The notes under the pieces are model-generated. The model saw nothing but the letters and a program-made list of their open reading frames with translations. It was not told the origin of the DNA and ran no database searches. DNA of 64,000 nt, from positions 744,001 to 808,000 of the forward strand of contig NZ_JAFBBQ010000001.1 in NCBI RefSeq assembly GCF_016907255.1, written 5' to 3'. Source of the DNA: Microbacterium keratanolyticum (GTDB lineage Bacteria > Actinomycetota > Actinomycetes > Actinomycetales > Microbacteriaceae). Shown here piece by piece: positions 1 through 8,437 of this stretch. Both the position numbers and the translations under genes were made by a program. Every line of letters starts with the position of its first letter. The first letter of the stretch is position 1.

Positions 1-138
1 CAGGCCGGCGGCGAGGCCGACCACGATCGAGACGAGGATGAGGGCGTAGAACGCCTGCATCTTGAAGCGGATGATCAGCAGGAGCAGCAGAGCAAGGCCT
101 GCGACTCCGATCGCGATCAGCGCGGGAAGAGGAAGCAT
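1..138 (-). CDS. GntP-family gluconate/sugar-acid permease, N-terminal fragment (runs off the left edge)
   Basis: Only the first 46 codons are inside the window. The start is the ATG at 138 read leftwards. The peptide begins MLPLPALIAIGVAGLALLLL and continues with an IIRFKMQAFYALI stretch, which is the typical first membrane helix and following loop of GntP/GntT proton-coupled gluconate symporters. The gene lies 66 bp downstream of the LtnD-like dehydrogenase on the same strand, so it is probably the uptake gene of the four-carbon sugar-acid operon. The substrate would then be threonate, erythronate or a related acid; that is inferred from context. The remainder of the family (about 440-460 residues) lies outside the window. 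Confidence 0.75.
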   Translation of the reverse strand, partial: MLPLPALIAIGVAGLALLLLLIIRFKMQAFYALILVSIVVGLAAGL

Positions 139-204
139 CAGTGGATCTCTTCTTTCAGGGGCTCGGGCACGAGTCTGACACGTGCCGCGTGGATGTGGTG
201 GGTG

Positions 205-1095
205 TTACGACAGACGCTCGGGAGCGATGACGCGGATGACGGCGGAGTCGTCGAGCCCGCCGAGGCCCTGCGCCTCCCCGAGGAGGAAGAGCTGCTCAGC
301 GGCTGCGGCAACCGGCACCGAGAGGTGCGCGCGACGTGCGGCGTCGCCGACGATGCCGAGGTCCTTGACGAAGATGTCGAGGCGGCTGAGCACCTCGGCG
401 CCGTCCTCGTCATACGCCTGCAGCGTGCGCGGGCCGCGGTTGCCGAGCATGAACGAGTTCGCAGCCCCGGCGGTGAGCGCCTCAAGGGTCTTCTCGCGGT
501 CGAGGCCGAGCGCGTCGGCGAGCGCGAGGGCCTCGGCGGCGGCGGCGATGTGCACACCGCACAGCAGCTGGTTCACGGTCTTCAGCGCCTGACCGTCACC
601 GGGCTTGTCTCCCACGATCGAGAGCGTCGAGGCGAGCTGGTCGAGCACGGGGCGCGCGATCGTGAGAGCGGCAGGAGTGGCACCGACGACGATGAGGAGG
701 TCGCCCTCACCGGCACGCACCGGCCCACCCGAGAGCGGAGCGTCAACGAGCTCAGCACCGTGCGCGGCGAGGCGCGTGGCGATGTCGGAGATCCCGTCGG
801 TGCCGACCGTGCTGGTCAGGATGACGACCGCACCGTCGGCGAGATGTTCGGCAAGACCGGTCGCACCGAAAAGCAGGTCATCGAGCTGCGCCCCCGTGCG
901 CACGGCGACGAGCACAGCGTCCGCGTCCTGAACCGCGGCAGCGGCCGACTCTGCAGCCGCGACGCCCTGCTCGGCGGCGAGAGCCAGACGCTCCGGGGCG
1001 ATGTCGAAGCCGCGCACGGTGAAGCGCTGGGCGAGGCGGGTCGCCATGGGAAGCCCCATGGCGCCAAGGCCGATGACGGCAACGGTGGTGGTCAT
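205..1095 (-). CDS. ltnD: NAD-dependent 3-hydroxyacid dehydrogenase, LtnD-like (4-carbon sugar-acid C2 oxidation)
   Basis: The protein has 296 residues, normal for the beta-hydroxyacid dehydrogenase family. It opens with the Rossmann glycine motif GLGAMGLPMA (residues 9-18). A substrate-binding DAPLSGGPVRAGEGD stretch follows at about 118, and the catalytic lysine K172 with N175 sits in LKTVNQLLCG. In the known four-carbon acid-sugar pathway LtnD oxidises C2 of L-threonate or D-erythronate before OtnK phosphorylates the product. Here the gene starts 5 bp after the otnK-like stop and is followed by a GntP permease, so a role in that pathway is well supported. The exact stereochemistry of the substrate cannot be read from sequence. 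The aldolase (OtnC) and isomerase (OtnI) of the pathway are not in the window and may lie to the left. Confidence 0.85.
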   Translation of the reverse strand: MTTTVAVIGLGAMGLPMATRLAQRFTVRGFDIAPERLALAAEQGVAAAESAAAAVQDADAVLVAVRTGAQLDDLLFGATGLAEHLADGAVVILTSTVGTDGISDIATRLAAHGAELVDAPLSGGPVRAGEGDLLIVVGATPAALTIARPVLDQLASTLSIVGDKPGDGQALKTVNQLLCGVHIAAAAEALALADALGLDREKTLEALTAGAANSFMLGNRGPRTLQAYDEDGAEVLSRLDIFVKDLGIVGDAARRAHLSVPVAAAAEQLFLLGEAQGLGGLDDSAVIRVIAPERLS

Positions 1096-1100
1096 GTCAG

Positions 1101-2534
1101 TCAGTTCCTTTCCAGTGCGGGACGAGCGCTGTCGCTCGCGTCGGCGAGGGTCGCGACGACCCGCGCGAGCGAGTCGGCGACGCCGACATTCCCTGCGAAG
1201 ACGATGTACGGGATGCCCACGGCGGGCCCGGTCTCGGGCTGCCACAGCGAGACGATGCCGGGCAGCATCGGGCCGAGCACGGTGGCGCGGCGGATCTCCA
1301 GCGCCTCGCTGGCGACGTCGCTCGAGGTGATGCCGCCCTTGGCGATGACGAAGCGCGGAGGGGCGATCGCCAGCACACGGCGCACGAGCTCGACGACGCC
1401 GCTGGAGACCTTTCGGGCGATCTCGAGGCTCGCATCGCCATCGGCTCCGGTGATGAGCTCGCGCGTCGTGTGCACGATCACGGTTCCGGTCCGGAGAGCG
1501 GATGCCGCCGCCTGCGCCTGCGCGTCGAGGTGCGCCTCGCGGCGGCCATCGATCAGCTGCCGCACGTCGAGTTCGATCGTGACGGTGTCGGGACGCGCAC
1601 GGTGCAGTTCTTCCAGCTGCAGGGTCGTGAGGGGCACGTGGCTGCCGACGACGACGAGTCCTCCCCCGCTGTGCGCGAAGGCGATGTCCTCTGCGCGCAC
1701 GGGCGGGGCGATCTCCTGCCCGATGTGGGCGCGCACGTACGGCGGGCCGACGCGCAACAGCGCGGTGCGGTCCGGCATCCGGTGCAGCGCGAGGGCGACG
1801 ACCCGCATGTCGGACTCTTCGACCACGTCGACCGCGATGACCGCGCCCGCGGGGAGCGCGCGCAGGAAGGCGATGACGCTGTCGACGCCTGCGCGGATGA
1901 TGTCGATCGTGAGCGCGGCGACGTCTTCCGCAGGCACCTGGCCTGCGGTCTTCTCCGCCACCCATTCGCGGAGGTTCGAGGCGGCGAAGCCGAAGGTCGC
2001 GTCCTGCGCGAAGGGTGTCTCGCCCACTGGCGTCGCCTTGCCGTCGACGACCCAGTAGTGCACCGAGTCGACCGTGATGCGACCGGCGTCAGGGAAGGCG
2101 GGGACGAGCAGCGTGAAGTCCGGTGCCGTGCCGCCGTGGGTGACGATCTCGGCAGCGAGCGTGTCGGTCTCCAGCGGGAAGTGTCCGCGCAGCGTCGAAT
2201 CTCCGCGCGAGACGAAGGTCACGTGGCGCCCCGCATCCGCGGCCGCGGCCAGTGCGACCGCGACGACCTCGCGGTTGCGCGCGATCGTCGTCTGCTCATC
2301 GAGCGAGCGCGTGTTGGTGAGCACGTACACGGCGGGAGCGCCGGTTGCGAAGGCACCATCGAGGTCGTCGCGCTCCCAGCGGGTGAGAACGGGAAGTCCC
2401 GCGACCGACTGCGTGCCCGTGGGGTCGTCATCGAGGACGACGAGAACGCCGCGCGGGTCGAGAGCGGACCACACCTGCTCGGCGTCGATCGTGACGGGGG
2501 CCGGAAGTGGCGCGAGAAGCGCGTCGATCTGCAC
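1101..2534 (-). CDS. otnK: Four-carbon acid sugar kinase (DUF1537 family), OtnK-like
   Basis: This 477-residue protein has the two-domain build of four-carbon acid sugar kinases. The N-terminal domain carries LDDDPTGTQSVAGLPV, the family's substrate-binding signature. The C-terminal nucleotide-binding domain carries FVIAKGGITSSDVASEAL and IPYIVFAGNVG. The reaction is ATP-dependent phosphorylation of a 3-oxo-tetronate-type acid. The open frame extends upstream to 2600, but that would place coding sequence over the operator palindrome. The GTG at 2534 is preceded by AAAGGAG at 5-bp spacing, so I chose it. The gene is followed 5 bp later by ltnD and preceded by the FadR-type regulator, giving a coherent catabolic operon. 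Confidence 0.85.
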   Translation of the reverse strand: MQIDALLAPLPAPVTIDAEQVWSALDPRGVLVVLDDDPTGTQSVAGLPVLTRWERDDLDGAFATGAPAVYVLTNTRSLDEQTTIARNREVVAVALAAAADAGRHVTFVSRGDSTLRGHFPLETDTLAAEIVTHGGTAPDFTLLVPAFPDAGRITVDSVHYWVVDGKATPVGETPFAQDATFGFAASNLREWVAEKTAGQVPAEDVAALTIDIIRAGVDSVIAFLRALPAGAVIAVDVVEESDMRVVALALHRMPDRTALLRVGPPYVRAHIGQEIAPPVRAEDIAFAHSGGGLVVVGSHVPLTTLQLEELHRARPDTVTIELDVRQLIDGRREAHLDAQAQAAASALRTGTVIVHTTRELITGADGDASLEIARKVSSGVVELVRRVLAIAPPRFVIAKGGITSSDVASEALEIRRATVLGPMLPGIVSLWQPETGPAVGIPYIVFAGNVGVADSLARVVATLADASDSARPALERN

Positions 2535-2555
2535 AGAAGCTCCTTTGATTCTCGG

Positions 2556-2575
2556 GTTATCCGATATCAGATAAC
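2556..2575. promoter_or_regulatory. 20-bp near-perfect palindrome upstream of otnK, candidate FadR/GntR operator
   Basis: The sequence GTTATCCGATATCAGATAAC reads almost the same on both strands, with one mismatched pair (2562 against 2569). It lies 22 bp upstream of the otnK start, between otnK and the FadR-type regulator gene. Position and symmetry suit a dimeric GntR-family repressor. Binding is an inference. Confidence 0.55.
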
Positions 2576-2626
2576 GATGGTACGCCAGGAGTTCGAGCAC
2601 GGCAAGCGACGCCCACGCTGAGAGAA

Positions 2627-3349
2627 TCAGCCGCCCAGCACGAAGTGCAGCAGATCATCCCGGGTCTGGCGCATGTGACTCGCCATCGCCTCACGGGCGT
2701 CCTCGCCCGAGCCGGAGCGCATCGCTGCGAGCACTGCCTCATGCTCCGCCAGCGCATGCTCACGGATCTCGAGCACCGCACTCGTCTCGCTGCGGGTCTC
2801 CTGCAGCATCGTGGTGAGCGGACGCATCGAGGCGATGAGGATCCGATTGTCGGCGGCCGCGATGATCACATCGTGGAACTCCAGGTCCGCATCCACGAAC
2901 CCCGGGACGTCCCCCGCCTCGTGCGCCCGGCGCATCCGATCCAGCGTGTCTTCGAGTGCCGCGAGATCGTCTGCATCGCACCGCGGCGCGGCCAGCTCGG
3001 CGGCACCCGTCTCGAACATGACGCGCATCTCCAGCAGCTCGAGCGACGAACGACGACGTGCTCCCCCGCTGCGCGCGTAGCGCACGACCGCTTCCAGCCC
3101 GGTCCACTCGTCGACGGGGGCGATGCGATGACGGCTGCCGGGGACGGGCGCGATGACCCCTTGCGCCTGCAGCAGCCGCACGGCTTCACGCAGCGTGAGC
3201 CGGGAGACGCCGAACTCCCCCGCCAGATCCCCCTCGGGCGGAAGCGGCTCTCCCGCCACCAGACGCCCCTCGATGATCGCGTCGAGGATGCCCTCGACCA
3301 CAGCCTGCGTGCGGGTGACCCGTTCGGTCACCACCGGGCGTTGCGTCAT
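2627..3349 (-). CDS. FadR-subfamily GntR transcriptional regulator of sugar-acid catabolism
   Basis: The protein is 240 residues. Residues about 12-80 form a winged helix-turn-helix (ILDAIIEGRLVAGEPLPPE, then FGVSRLTLREAVRLLQAQG). Residues about 95-235 form an all-helical FCD domain. The FCD metal/ligand residues are visible: DADLEFHDV (Asp and His), AEHEAVLAAM (His) and SHMRQTRDDL (His). Such proteins bind organic or sugar acids and release or repress catabolic operons. It lies directly upstream of otnK-ltnD-gntP on the same strand, so it probably controls that operon and perhaps itself through the palindrome at 2556-2575. Confidence 0.85.
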   Translation of the reverse strand: MTQRPVVTERVTRTQAVVEGILDAIIEGRLVAGEPLPPEGDLAGEFGVSRLTLREAVRLLQAQGVIAPVPGSRHRIAPVDEWTGLEAVVRYARSGGARRRSSLELLEMRVMFETGAAELAAPRCDADDLAALEDTLDRMRRAHEAGDVPGFVDADLEFHDVIIAAADNRILIASMRPLTTMLQETRSETSAVLEIREHALAEHEAVLAAMRSGSGEDAREAMASHMRQTRDDLLHFVLGG

Positions 3350-3372
3350 GCCTCCACGGTAGCGCGCTCGCG

Positions 3373-3810
3373 TCAGTACTCTGCGACGCCCGTGCGTTCC
3401 GGCTCGGGGTCACGATGGAAGGCGCGCCCCGTGATCGTCGTCGGCGTGATCCGTACGAACACCCGCTTCAGCGTGGGGATCCATGGACGAAGGCCCGCGC
3501 GCTCCGCGCGATCCACCTCGGCGTCCGTCTCCAGCGCCTCCGCACGACCGCGCACGATGACGCTCCACGCATCGGCATCCGTGTGGTCGTCGACCTGGAA
3601 CAGCACGTCCGCGTTCACGGTGAGCTCGAACAGCTTGCTCCCCGGCGCCGTGCGGAACAGGATGCCATCGCCGTCGACCACATAGTTCACCGGGAAGATG
3701 TCGATCGTCTCGCCGATGTGTGTGACGATGCGGCCCAGGTCCTGCGCGCGCAACCGCGCCATGCTCTGCACCGAATCAAGGACGATCACAGGGTCGATGT
3801 TCTCGTTCAT
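3373..3810 (-). CDS. Pyridoxamine 5'-phosphate oxidase-like flavin-binding protein
   Basis: This 145-residue protein has the split-barrel fold of small PPOX-like proteins: FPVNYVVDGDGILFRTAPGSK around residues 40-60, then VLFQVDDHTDADAWSVIVRGRA. These are actinobacterial FMN- or F420-binding proteins of mostly unknown substrate. The start is the ATG at 3810 with only a GGGGA directly upstream, so translation may depend on a leaderless or short-leader transcript. The reading frame extends upstream without a better start. No neighbour suggests a pathway, and the exact function is open. Confidence 0.7.
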   Translation of the reverse strand: MNENIDPVIVLDSVQSMARLRAQDLGRIVTHIGETIDIFPVNYVVDGDGILFRTAPGSKLFELTVNADVLFQVDDHTDADAWSVIVRGRAEALETDAEVDRAERAGLRPWIPTLKRVFVRITPTTITGRAFHRDPEPERTGVAEY

Positions 3811-3866
3811 GTCCCCATTCTGCGCTTTTCGCACGGTGGGCGACAGGGGCCGCAGCTCTGACGAAG

Positions 3867-3904
3867 AGACCCCTGCATCCCTCGGAAGAGGAACGCAGGG
3901 GTCT
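3867..3904 (-). terminator. Intrinsic terminator of the GABA/putrescine operon
   Basis: A perfect 10-bp stem (AGACCCCTGC with GCAGGGGTCT) and an 18-nt loop lie 12 bp past the stop codon of the aldehyde dehydrogenase at 3917. The U-tract is weak (TCTCTTCG on the minus strand). Confidence 0.65.
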
Positions 3905-3916
3905 TCAGGAGGAATG

Positions 3917-5281
3917 TCAGCCGACGCGGATGAGCTTCTTGTTGACGAACTCCTCAGCGGCAAGGTGACCCAGCTCACGTGACGTGCCACTGCGCTTGAT
4001 GCCGCCGAAGGGCAGCTCGGGGCTGTCAGCGAGCACGAGGTTCACGTAGACCATGCCGGCCTCGATCTTGTCGGCCACGCGCTCCGCCTGGGCGGCATCC
4101 GTCGTGAAGACGTACGAGCCGAGACCGAAGGTCGTGTCGTTCGCGAGCGCGACGGCGGCGTCCTCGTCGGCCACACGGTAGACGACGGCGGCGGGGCCGA
4201 AGAGCTCCTGCGCGTAGACGTCCATCTCCGGAGTCACGTCCGCGAGCACGGTCGGCTCGAAGAAGGCGCCGTCGTGGTCACCGCCGGTCAACAGCGTCGC
4301 CCCCTGCGCGACCGCCGTGTCGATCTGCTTCTTGAGATTCTCCGCCGCCGCGAGGGAGGAGACCGGGCCGAGCACCGTGTCCTCCTGCATCGGATCGGTC
4401 GGAGCCACCGCCGCCATCCCGGCGACGAACTTCTCGACGAACGCGTCGTAGAGTCCGTCGACGATGATGAAGCGCTTCGCGCCGTTGCAGGCCTGACCGT
4501 TGTTGTCGAGGCGCGCATCGATGCCGGCCTGCACCGTGGCATCCAGGTCATCCGTCGACAGCACGATGAAGGGATCCGAGCCACCGAGCTCCAACGCCAC
4601 CTTCTTGAGGTTGCGGCCCGCGACCTCGGCGACGGCGGCACCCGCGCGCTCCGAGCCGGTGAGCGAGACCCCCTGGACGCGCGGGTCAGCGATCATCGCG
4701 GCGATCTGCTCGTTCGTCGCGAGCACGTTCTGGTAGGCCCCCTCCGGGAAACCGGCGTCGCGGTAGATCGCCGCGATCGCCGACGACGACTCGGGGCACT
4801 GGGGTGCGGGCTTCAGCAGGATCGTGTTGCCCACGATGAGGTTCGGCGCCGCGAAACGGACGATCTGGTACGCCGGGAAGTTCCACGGCATGATGCCGAC
4901 GAGCGGGCCGAGCGACGAGCGACGGATGATCGCCGTGCCATCGCCGAGGATGTCGAGCGGCTGGTCCTTCATGATCGCCTCTGCCTGGTCGGCGTAGTAC
5001 TCCGCGATGTCGGCGGCGAAATCGACCTCGCCGAGGGCCGCCTCACGCGGCTTGCCCATCTCGCGCACGAAGACGTCCGCGAGCTCCTCCCGGCGCTCGC
5101 GGTGCAGCTCGGCCATCCGGCGCACGAGCGCGGCGCGCTCCGCGACAGTAGAGGACCGCGACCATCCGCGGTGCGCAGCATCCGCCGCGGCCACCGCGGT
5201 CTCGATCTCGGCGTCGGTCGCTGTGGCGTAGGTGGCCTCGGTCTTGCCCGTGGCCGGATTGATGACGGCGTAGTCGCTCAT
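3917..5281 (-). CDS. NAD(P)-dependent succinate-semialdehyde dehydrogenase-type aldehyde dehydrogenase (Sad/GabD1-like, 454 aa)
   Basis: The protein is a full-length aldehyde dehydrogenase on the short side of the superfamily (454 residues). Catalytic features are intact: N134 in MPWNFP, K157, the general base E231 in ALELGGSDPF, and the nucleophile C265 in NNGQACNGAKR. The compact N-terminus and NGQACNG motif resemble the Sad/YneI and actinobacterial GabD1 group. In this operon it could oxidise succinate semialdehyde, or the 4-aminobutyraldehyde made by the putrescine oxidase; sequence alone does not settle this. It is the last gene of the block, 72 bp after gabD with a hairpin between them. 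Confidence 0.85.
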   Translation of the reverse strand: MSDYAVINPATGKTEATYATATDAEIETAVAAADAAHRGWSRSSTVAERAALVRRMAELHRERREELADVFVREMGKPREAALGEVDFAADIAEYYADQAEAIMKDQPLDILGDGTAIIRRSSLGPLVGIMPWNFPAYQIVRFAAPNLIVGNTILLKPAPQCPESSSAIAAIYRDAGFPEGAYQNVLATNEQIAAMIADPRVQGVSLTGSERAGAAVAEVAGRNLKKVALELGGSDPFIVLSTDDLDATVQAGIDARLDNNGQACNGAKRFIIVDGLYDAFVEKFVAGMAAVAPTDPMQEDTVLGPVSSLAAAENLKKQIDTAVAQGATLLTGGDHDGAFFEPTVLADVTPEMDVYAQELFGPAAVVYRVADEDAAVALANDTTFGLGSYVFTTDAAQAERVADKIEAGMVYVNLVLADSPELPFGGIKRSGTSRELGHLAAEEFVNKKLIRVG

Positions 5282-5312
5282 GTCTGGTCCTCTCGTTCTC
5301 GATTGGTCTGTG

Positions 5313-5341
5313 CGGGGTGGGGATGCGGCATCCCCACCCCG
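5313..5341 (-). terminator. Strong intercistronic hairpin between gabD and the second aldehyde dehydrogenase
   Basis: A 14-bp perfect inverted repeat (CGGGGTGGGGATGC with its complement) has almost no loop. It sits between two genes of the same strand and has no U-tract. It may be a partial terminator or an mRNA-stabilising element that sets unequal expression of the two dehydrogenases. Confidence 0.5.
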
Positions 5342-5353
5342 AGCCGGCTGGTG

Positions 5354-6829
5354 TCAGCTGGCGGGAATCAGCGTGTACTTGGTCGACAGGTACTCGTGGA
5401 TGCCTTCGAAGCCGCCCTCGCGGCCGACACCCGACTGCTTGACACCGCCGAAGGGCGCCGCGGCGTTCGAGACGACGCCCACGTTGAGCCCCATCATGCC
5501 CGTCTCCAGCGCGTCGATCATGCGGTGACCACGTGCGAGGTCCTCGGTGAAGACGTAGGAGACGAGTCCGTACTCGGTGTCGTTGGCGAGGCGGACGGCC
5601 TCGGCCTCGTCGGCGAAGGTGGCGATCGCCAGCACCGGGCCGAAGATCTCCTCGCGCAGAATCGCGCTGCCGGCGACGACGTCGGTCAGGACGGTCGGCT
5701 CGTAGAACGACCCCGCACCGTCGAGAGCCTTGCCGCCCGCGAGCAGGCGCGCACCGCGTCCGACAGCCTCATCGACGAGCTCGCCCGCCTTGGCGACCGC
5801 GTCATCGTCGATGAGCGGGCCGATCGAGACGCCCTCCTCGGTGCCGCGACCGATCTTCATCGCCTGCACACGCTCCGCGACACGGCGTGCGAACTCCTCA
5901 GCGACGTCCTGGTGCACGATGAAGCGGTTCGCCGCCGTGCACGCCTGGCCGATGTTGCGGAACTTGGCCGCGAGCGCGCCTTCGACCGCCTTGTCGAGGT
6001 CTGCGTCTTCGAAGACGACGAACGGCGCGTTGCCGCCGAGCTCCATCGACACGCGCAGCACACCCTCGGCGGCCTGTGCGATGAGTTTGCGGCCCACCTC
6101 GGTCGAGCCCGTGAACGACAGCTTGCGCAGGCGCGGGTCGGCGATGATCGGCGCCGACAGCGCGGAAGAGCGCGAGGTCTGCACGACGTTGACCACACCG
6201 GCGGGCAGGCCCGCCTTCTCGAGCAGCGACACGAAGAACATCGTGGTCAGCGGCGTGAGCGCCGGGGGCTTGATCACGACGGTGCATCCGGCCGCAAGAG
6301 CCGGAGCGATCTTGCGGGTCGCCATCGCGAACGGGAAGTTCCACGGCGTCACGAAGAACGACGGCCCGACCGGACGCTGCGAGACGACCATGTGCCCCGT
6401 GCCCTCGGGGTTCAGGCCGTAGCGCCCGGCGATGCGCACCGCCTCCTCGCTGAACCAACGCAGGAACTCGCCGCCGTAGACGACCTCGCCGCGCGCTTCG
6501 GCAATGGGCTTGCCCATCTCGAGAGTCATCAGCAGTGCGAGATCCTCCTTGTGCTCCTGCACGAGGTCGAACGCACGCCGCAGGATGTCGCTGCGCGTGC
6601 GCGGCGCGGTGGCCGCCCAGGCATCCTGAGCGGCCACCGCGGCGTCGAGCGCACGCATGCCGTCGGCGGGAGTCGCGTCCGCGATCGACGAGATCACATC
6701 ACCCGTCGCCGGGTCGCGCACATCGAACGTGCGCCCTTCTTCCGCGGCGATCCACTCTCCGTTGATGAACAGTCCGGTCGGGACTGCGTCGAGGAGTGCC
6801 TGCTCGTGTGCTGCGATCTGCGTGCTCAT
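5354..6829 (-). CDS. gabD: NAD(P)-dependent succinate-semialdehyde dehydrogenase
   Basis: The 491 residues match the usual length of GabD. Key residues are N164 in VTPWNFP, E263 in SMELGGNAPF and C297 in NIGQACTAANRF. The C-terminal FGGVKQSGVGREGGFEGIHEYL is typical of GabD. The reaction is succinate semialdehyde to succinate, the last step of GABA degradation. A KPPALTPLT stretch replaces the commoner KPAxxTPL; I see no reason for loss of activity. The gene follows the permease by 45 bp and belongs to the puo-usp-permease transcript. A second SSADH-type gene follows, so one of the two may instead serve 4-aminobutyraldehyde. Confidence 0.88.
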   Translation of the reverse strand: MSTQIAAHEQALLDAVPTGLFINGEWIAAEEGRTFDVRDPATGDVISSIADATPADGMRALDAAVAAQDAWAATAPRTRSDILRRAFDLVQEHKEDLALLMTLEMGKPIAEARGEVVYGGEFLRWFSEEAVRIAGRYGLNPEGTGHMVVSQRPVGPSFFVTPWNFPFAMATRKIAPALAAGCTVVIKPPALTPLTTMFFVSLLEKAGLPAGVVNVVQTSRSSALSAPIIADPRLRKLSFTGSTEVGRKLIAQAAEGVLRVSMELGGNAPFVVFEDADLDKAVEGALAAKFRNIGQACTAANRFIVHQDVAEEFARRVAERVQAMKIGRGTEEGVSIGPLIDDDAVAKAGELVDEAVGRGARLLAGGKALDGAGSFYEPTVLTDVVAGSAILREEIFGPVLAIATFADEAEAVRLANDTEYGLVSYVFTEDLARGHRMIDALETGMMGLNVGVVSNAAAPFGGVKQSGVGREGGFEGIHEYLSTKYTLIPAS

Positions 6830-6874
6830 GGTGCTCTTTCTGTGGGGTGTTGCGAAGGGAGGAAACTGTCGGGC

Positions 6875-8437
6875 TCAGGCTCCGCGTGCGGGGGCGTCGG
6901 TTCCGAGGGTCTGGCCGCGGAAGAACGCCGGACGACGGATCGCCTGCCAGATCATCACGATGATGCCGAGGACGATGATCACCATGCCGAGGATGAACAC
7001 GATGCCGAGTCCGCCGATCTGCGCACCGCTGCCGTAGGCCGGGTCCATCGAGTCGATCAGCGTCGTGACGAAGAGGATCGCCAGGATGATGCCGCCGACG
7101 AGCGGGAACAGGAACGTGAAGAAGACGTTGCGCGCCGAGTCGAACCACTGCTTGCGGAAGTACCAGACGCAGGCGAAGGCCGTGATGCCGTAGTAGAAGC
7201 AGATCATCATGCCGAGCGTGAGGATCGTGTCCCACAGCGTGTTCTCGCTGACCACGCGCATCACCGCGTAGAAGGCGGATGCCACGATAGCCGAGACGAT
7301 CGTCGCGTAACCGGGCGTGAAGAAGCGCGGATTGACCTTGCCGTAGGCCGGCGGGAGTGCGCCGTAGTGCCCCATCGCGAGGAGCGTGCGCGCAGGCCCC
7401 ACGAAGGTCGACTGCAGCGACGACGCGGAGCTCGTGAGCACCGCGAGCGACACGAGGAACGCGAGCGGGCCGAGGATCGGGCCGGAGAGGTGGAAGAACA
7501 CGTTCTCCTGGATGTCCTCGTTGCCGAGACCCAGCTCCCCTGTTCCCGTGCCGGCGAACATGATCATCGCGATCGCGAGCAGCAGGTACAGCGAGACGAT
7601 CGTGAGTACCGTGACGGTCGCAGCGCGGCCGGGCGTGCGCTCGGGATCCTTCGTCTCCTCATTCATCGTGAGGGTGACGTCCCAGCCCCAGAAGATGAAG
7701 ATCGACAGCGAGAGCCCTGCCGCGAAAGCGCTGAAGGTCGGCACGGCGAAGGGGTTGAACCAGTTCAGGTCGAACGGCTGCGGATCGAAGCCACCGCCCG
7801 AGACCGCCTGTGCGATCGCAGCGATCGAGAAGCCGATCAGCACGAGCACCTGGAAGCCGACCAGCCAGTACTGCAGCTTCTGCGTCGTCTTCATGTCGCG
7901 GTACGAGATCCACGTCGCCGCCAGCATGAACAGCAGGCACACGACGATGTTGATGCCCGTGTTGGCCGCGAGGTCGGCGATCTCGGTGTTGCCTGTCACC
8001 TGCGAGATCAACAGGAACAGGAAGTCGACGGCGACGCCGGCGAGATTGGACAGCACAAGGATCGTCGCGACGACGAGACCCCATCCGGCCATCCAGCCGA
8101 TCCACGGGCCGAAGGCGCGGGTCGCCCAGGTGAAGGACGTGCCGGAGTCCGGCATCCGGTTGTTGAGTTCGCGGTAGCCGAAGGCGACCAGCAGCATCGG
8201 CAGGAAGCCGACGAGGATGATCGCGGGGATCTGCGATCCGACGACGGATGCCACGGGCCCGACGGCCGCGGTGAACGTGTACGCCGGTGCGATGCAGGAG
8301 ATGCCGATGACGACGGCGCCGAGGAGTCCGACGGTGCCGGCACTCAGTCCCTTGCGCGAGATGCCGCCGGTGACGGGCGCGTCGGGTGTGTTCGCCCCGC
8401 CGGAATCGGGCGCCGTTGCCCGAGGTGTGGTGCTCAT
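6875..8437 (-). CDS. APC-superfamily amino acid/polyamine permease
   Basis: This 520-residue protein has about 12 to 14 hydrophobic segments. An N-terminal GLSAGTVGLLGAVVIGISCI, the unwound-helix region of APC transporters, comes first. MPDSGTSFTWATRAFGPWIGW follows around residue 95 and identifies the amino acid-polyamine-organocation family. Its start overlaps the stop of the universal stress protein gene by 4 bp (ATGA). It lies in the same transcript as putrescine oxidase and gabD, so putrescine or GABA uptake is the likely job. The substrate is inferred from the operon, not from binding-site residues. Confidence 0.82.
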   Translation of the reverse strand: MSTTPRATAPDSGGANTPDAPVTGGISRKGLSAGTVGLLGAVVIGISCIAPAYTFTAAVGPVASVVGSQIPAIILVGFLPMLLVAFGYRELNNRMPDSGTSFTWATRAFGPWIGWMAGWGLVVATILVLSNLAGVAVDFLFLLISQVTGNTEIADLAANTGINIVVCLLFMLAATWISYRDMKTTQKLQYWLVGFQVLVLIGFSIAAIAQAVSGGGFDPQPFDLNWFNPFAVPTFSAFAAGLSLSIFIFWGWDVTLTMNEETKDPERTPGRAATVTVLTIVSLYLLLAIAMIMFAGTGTGELGLGNEDIQENVFFHLSGPILGPLAFLVSLAVLTSSASSLQSTFVGPARTLLAMGHYGALPPAYGKVNPRFFTPGYATIVSAIVASAFYAVMRVVSENTLWDTILTLGMMICFYYGITAFACVWYFRKQWFDSARNVFFTFLFPLVGGIILAILFVTTLIDSMDPAYGSGAQIGGLGIVFILGMVIIVLGIIVMIWQAIRRPAFFRGQTLGTDAPARGA

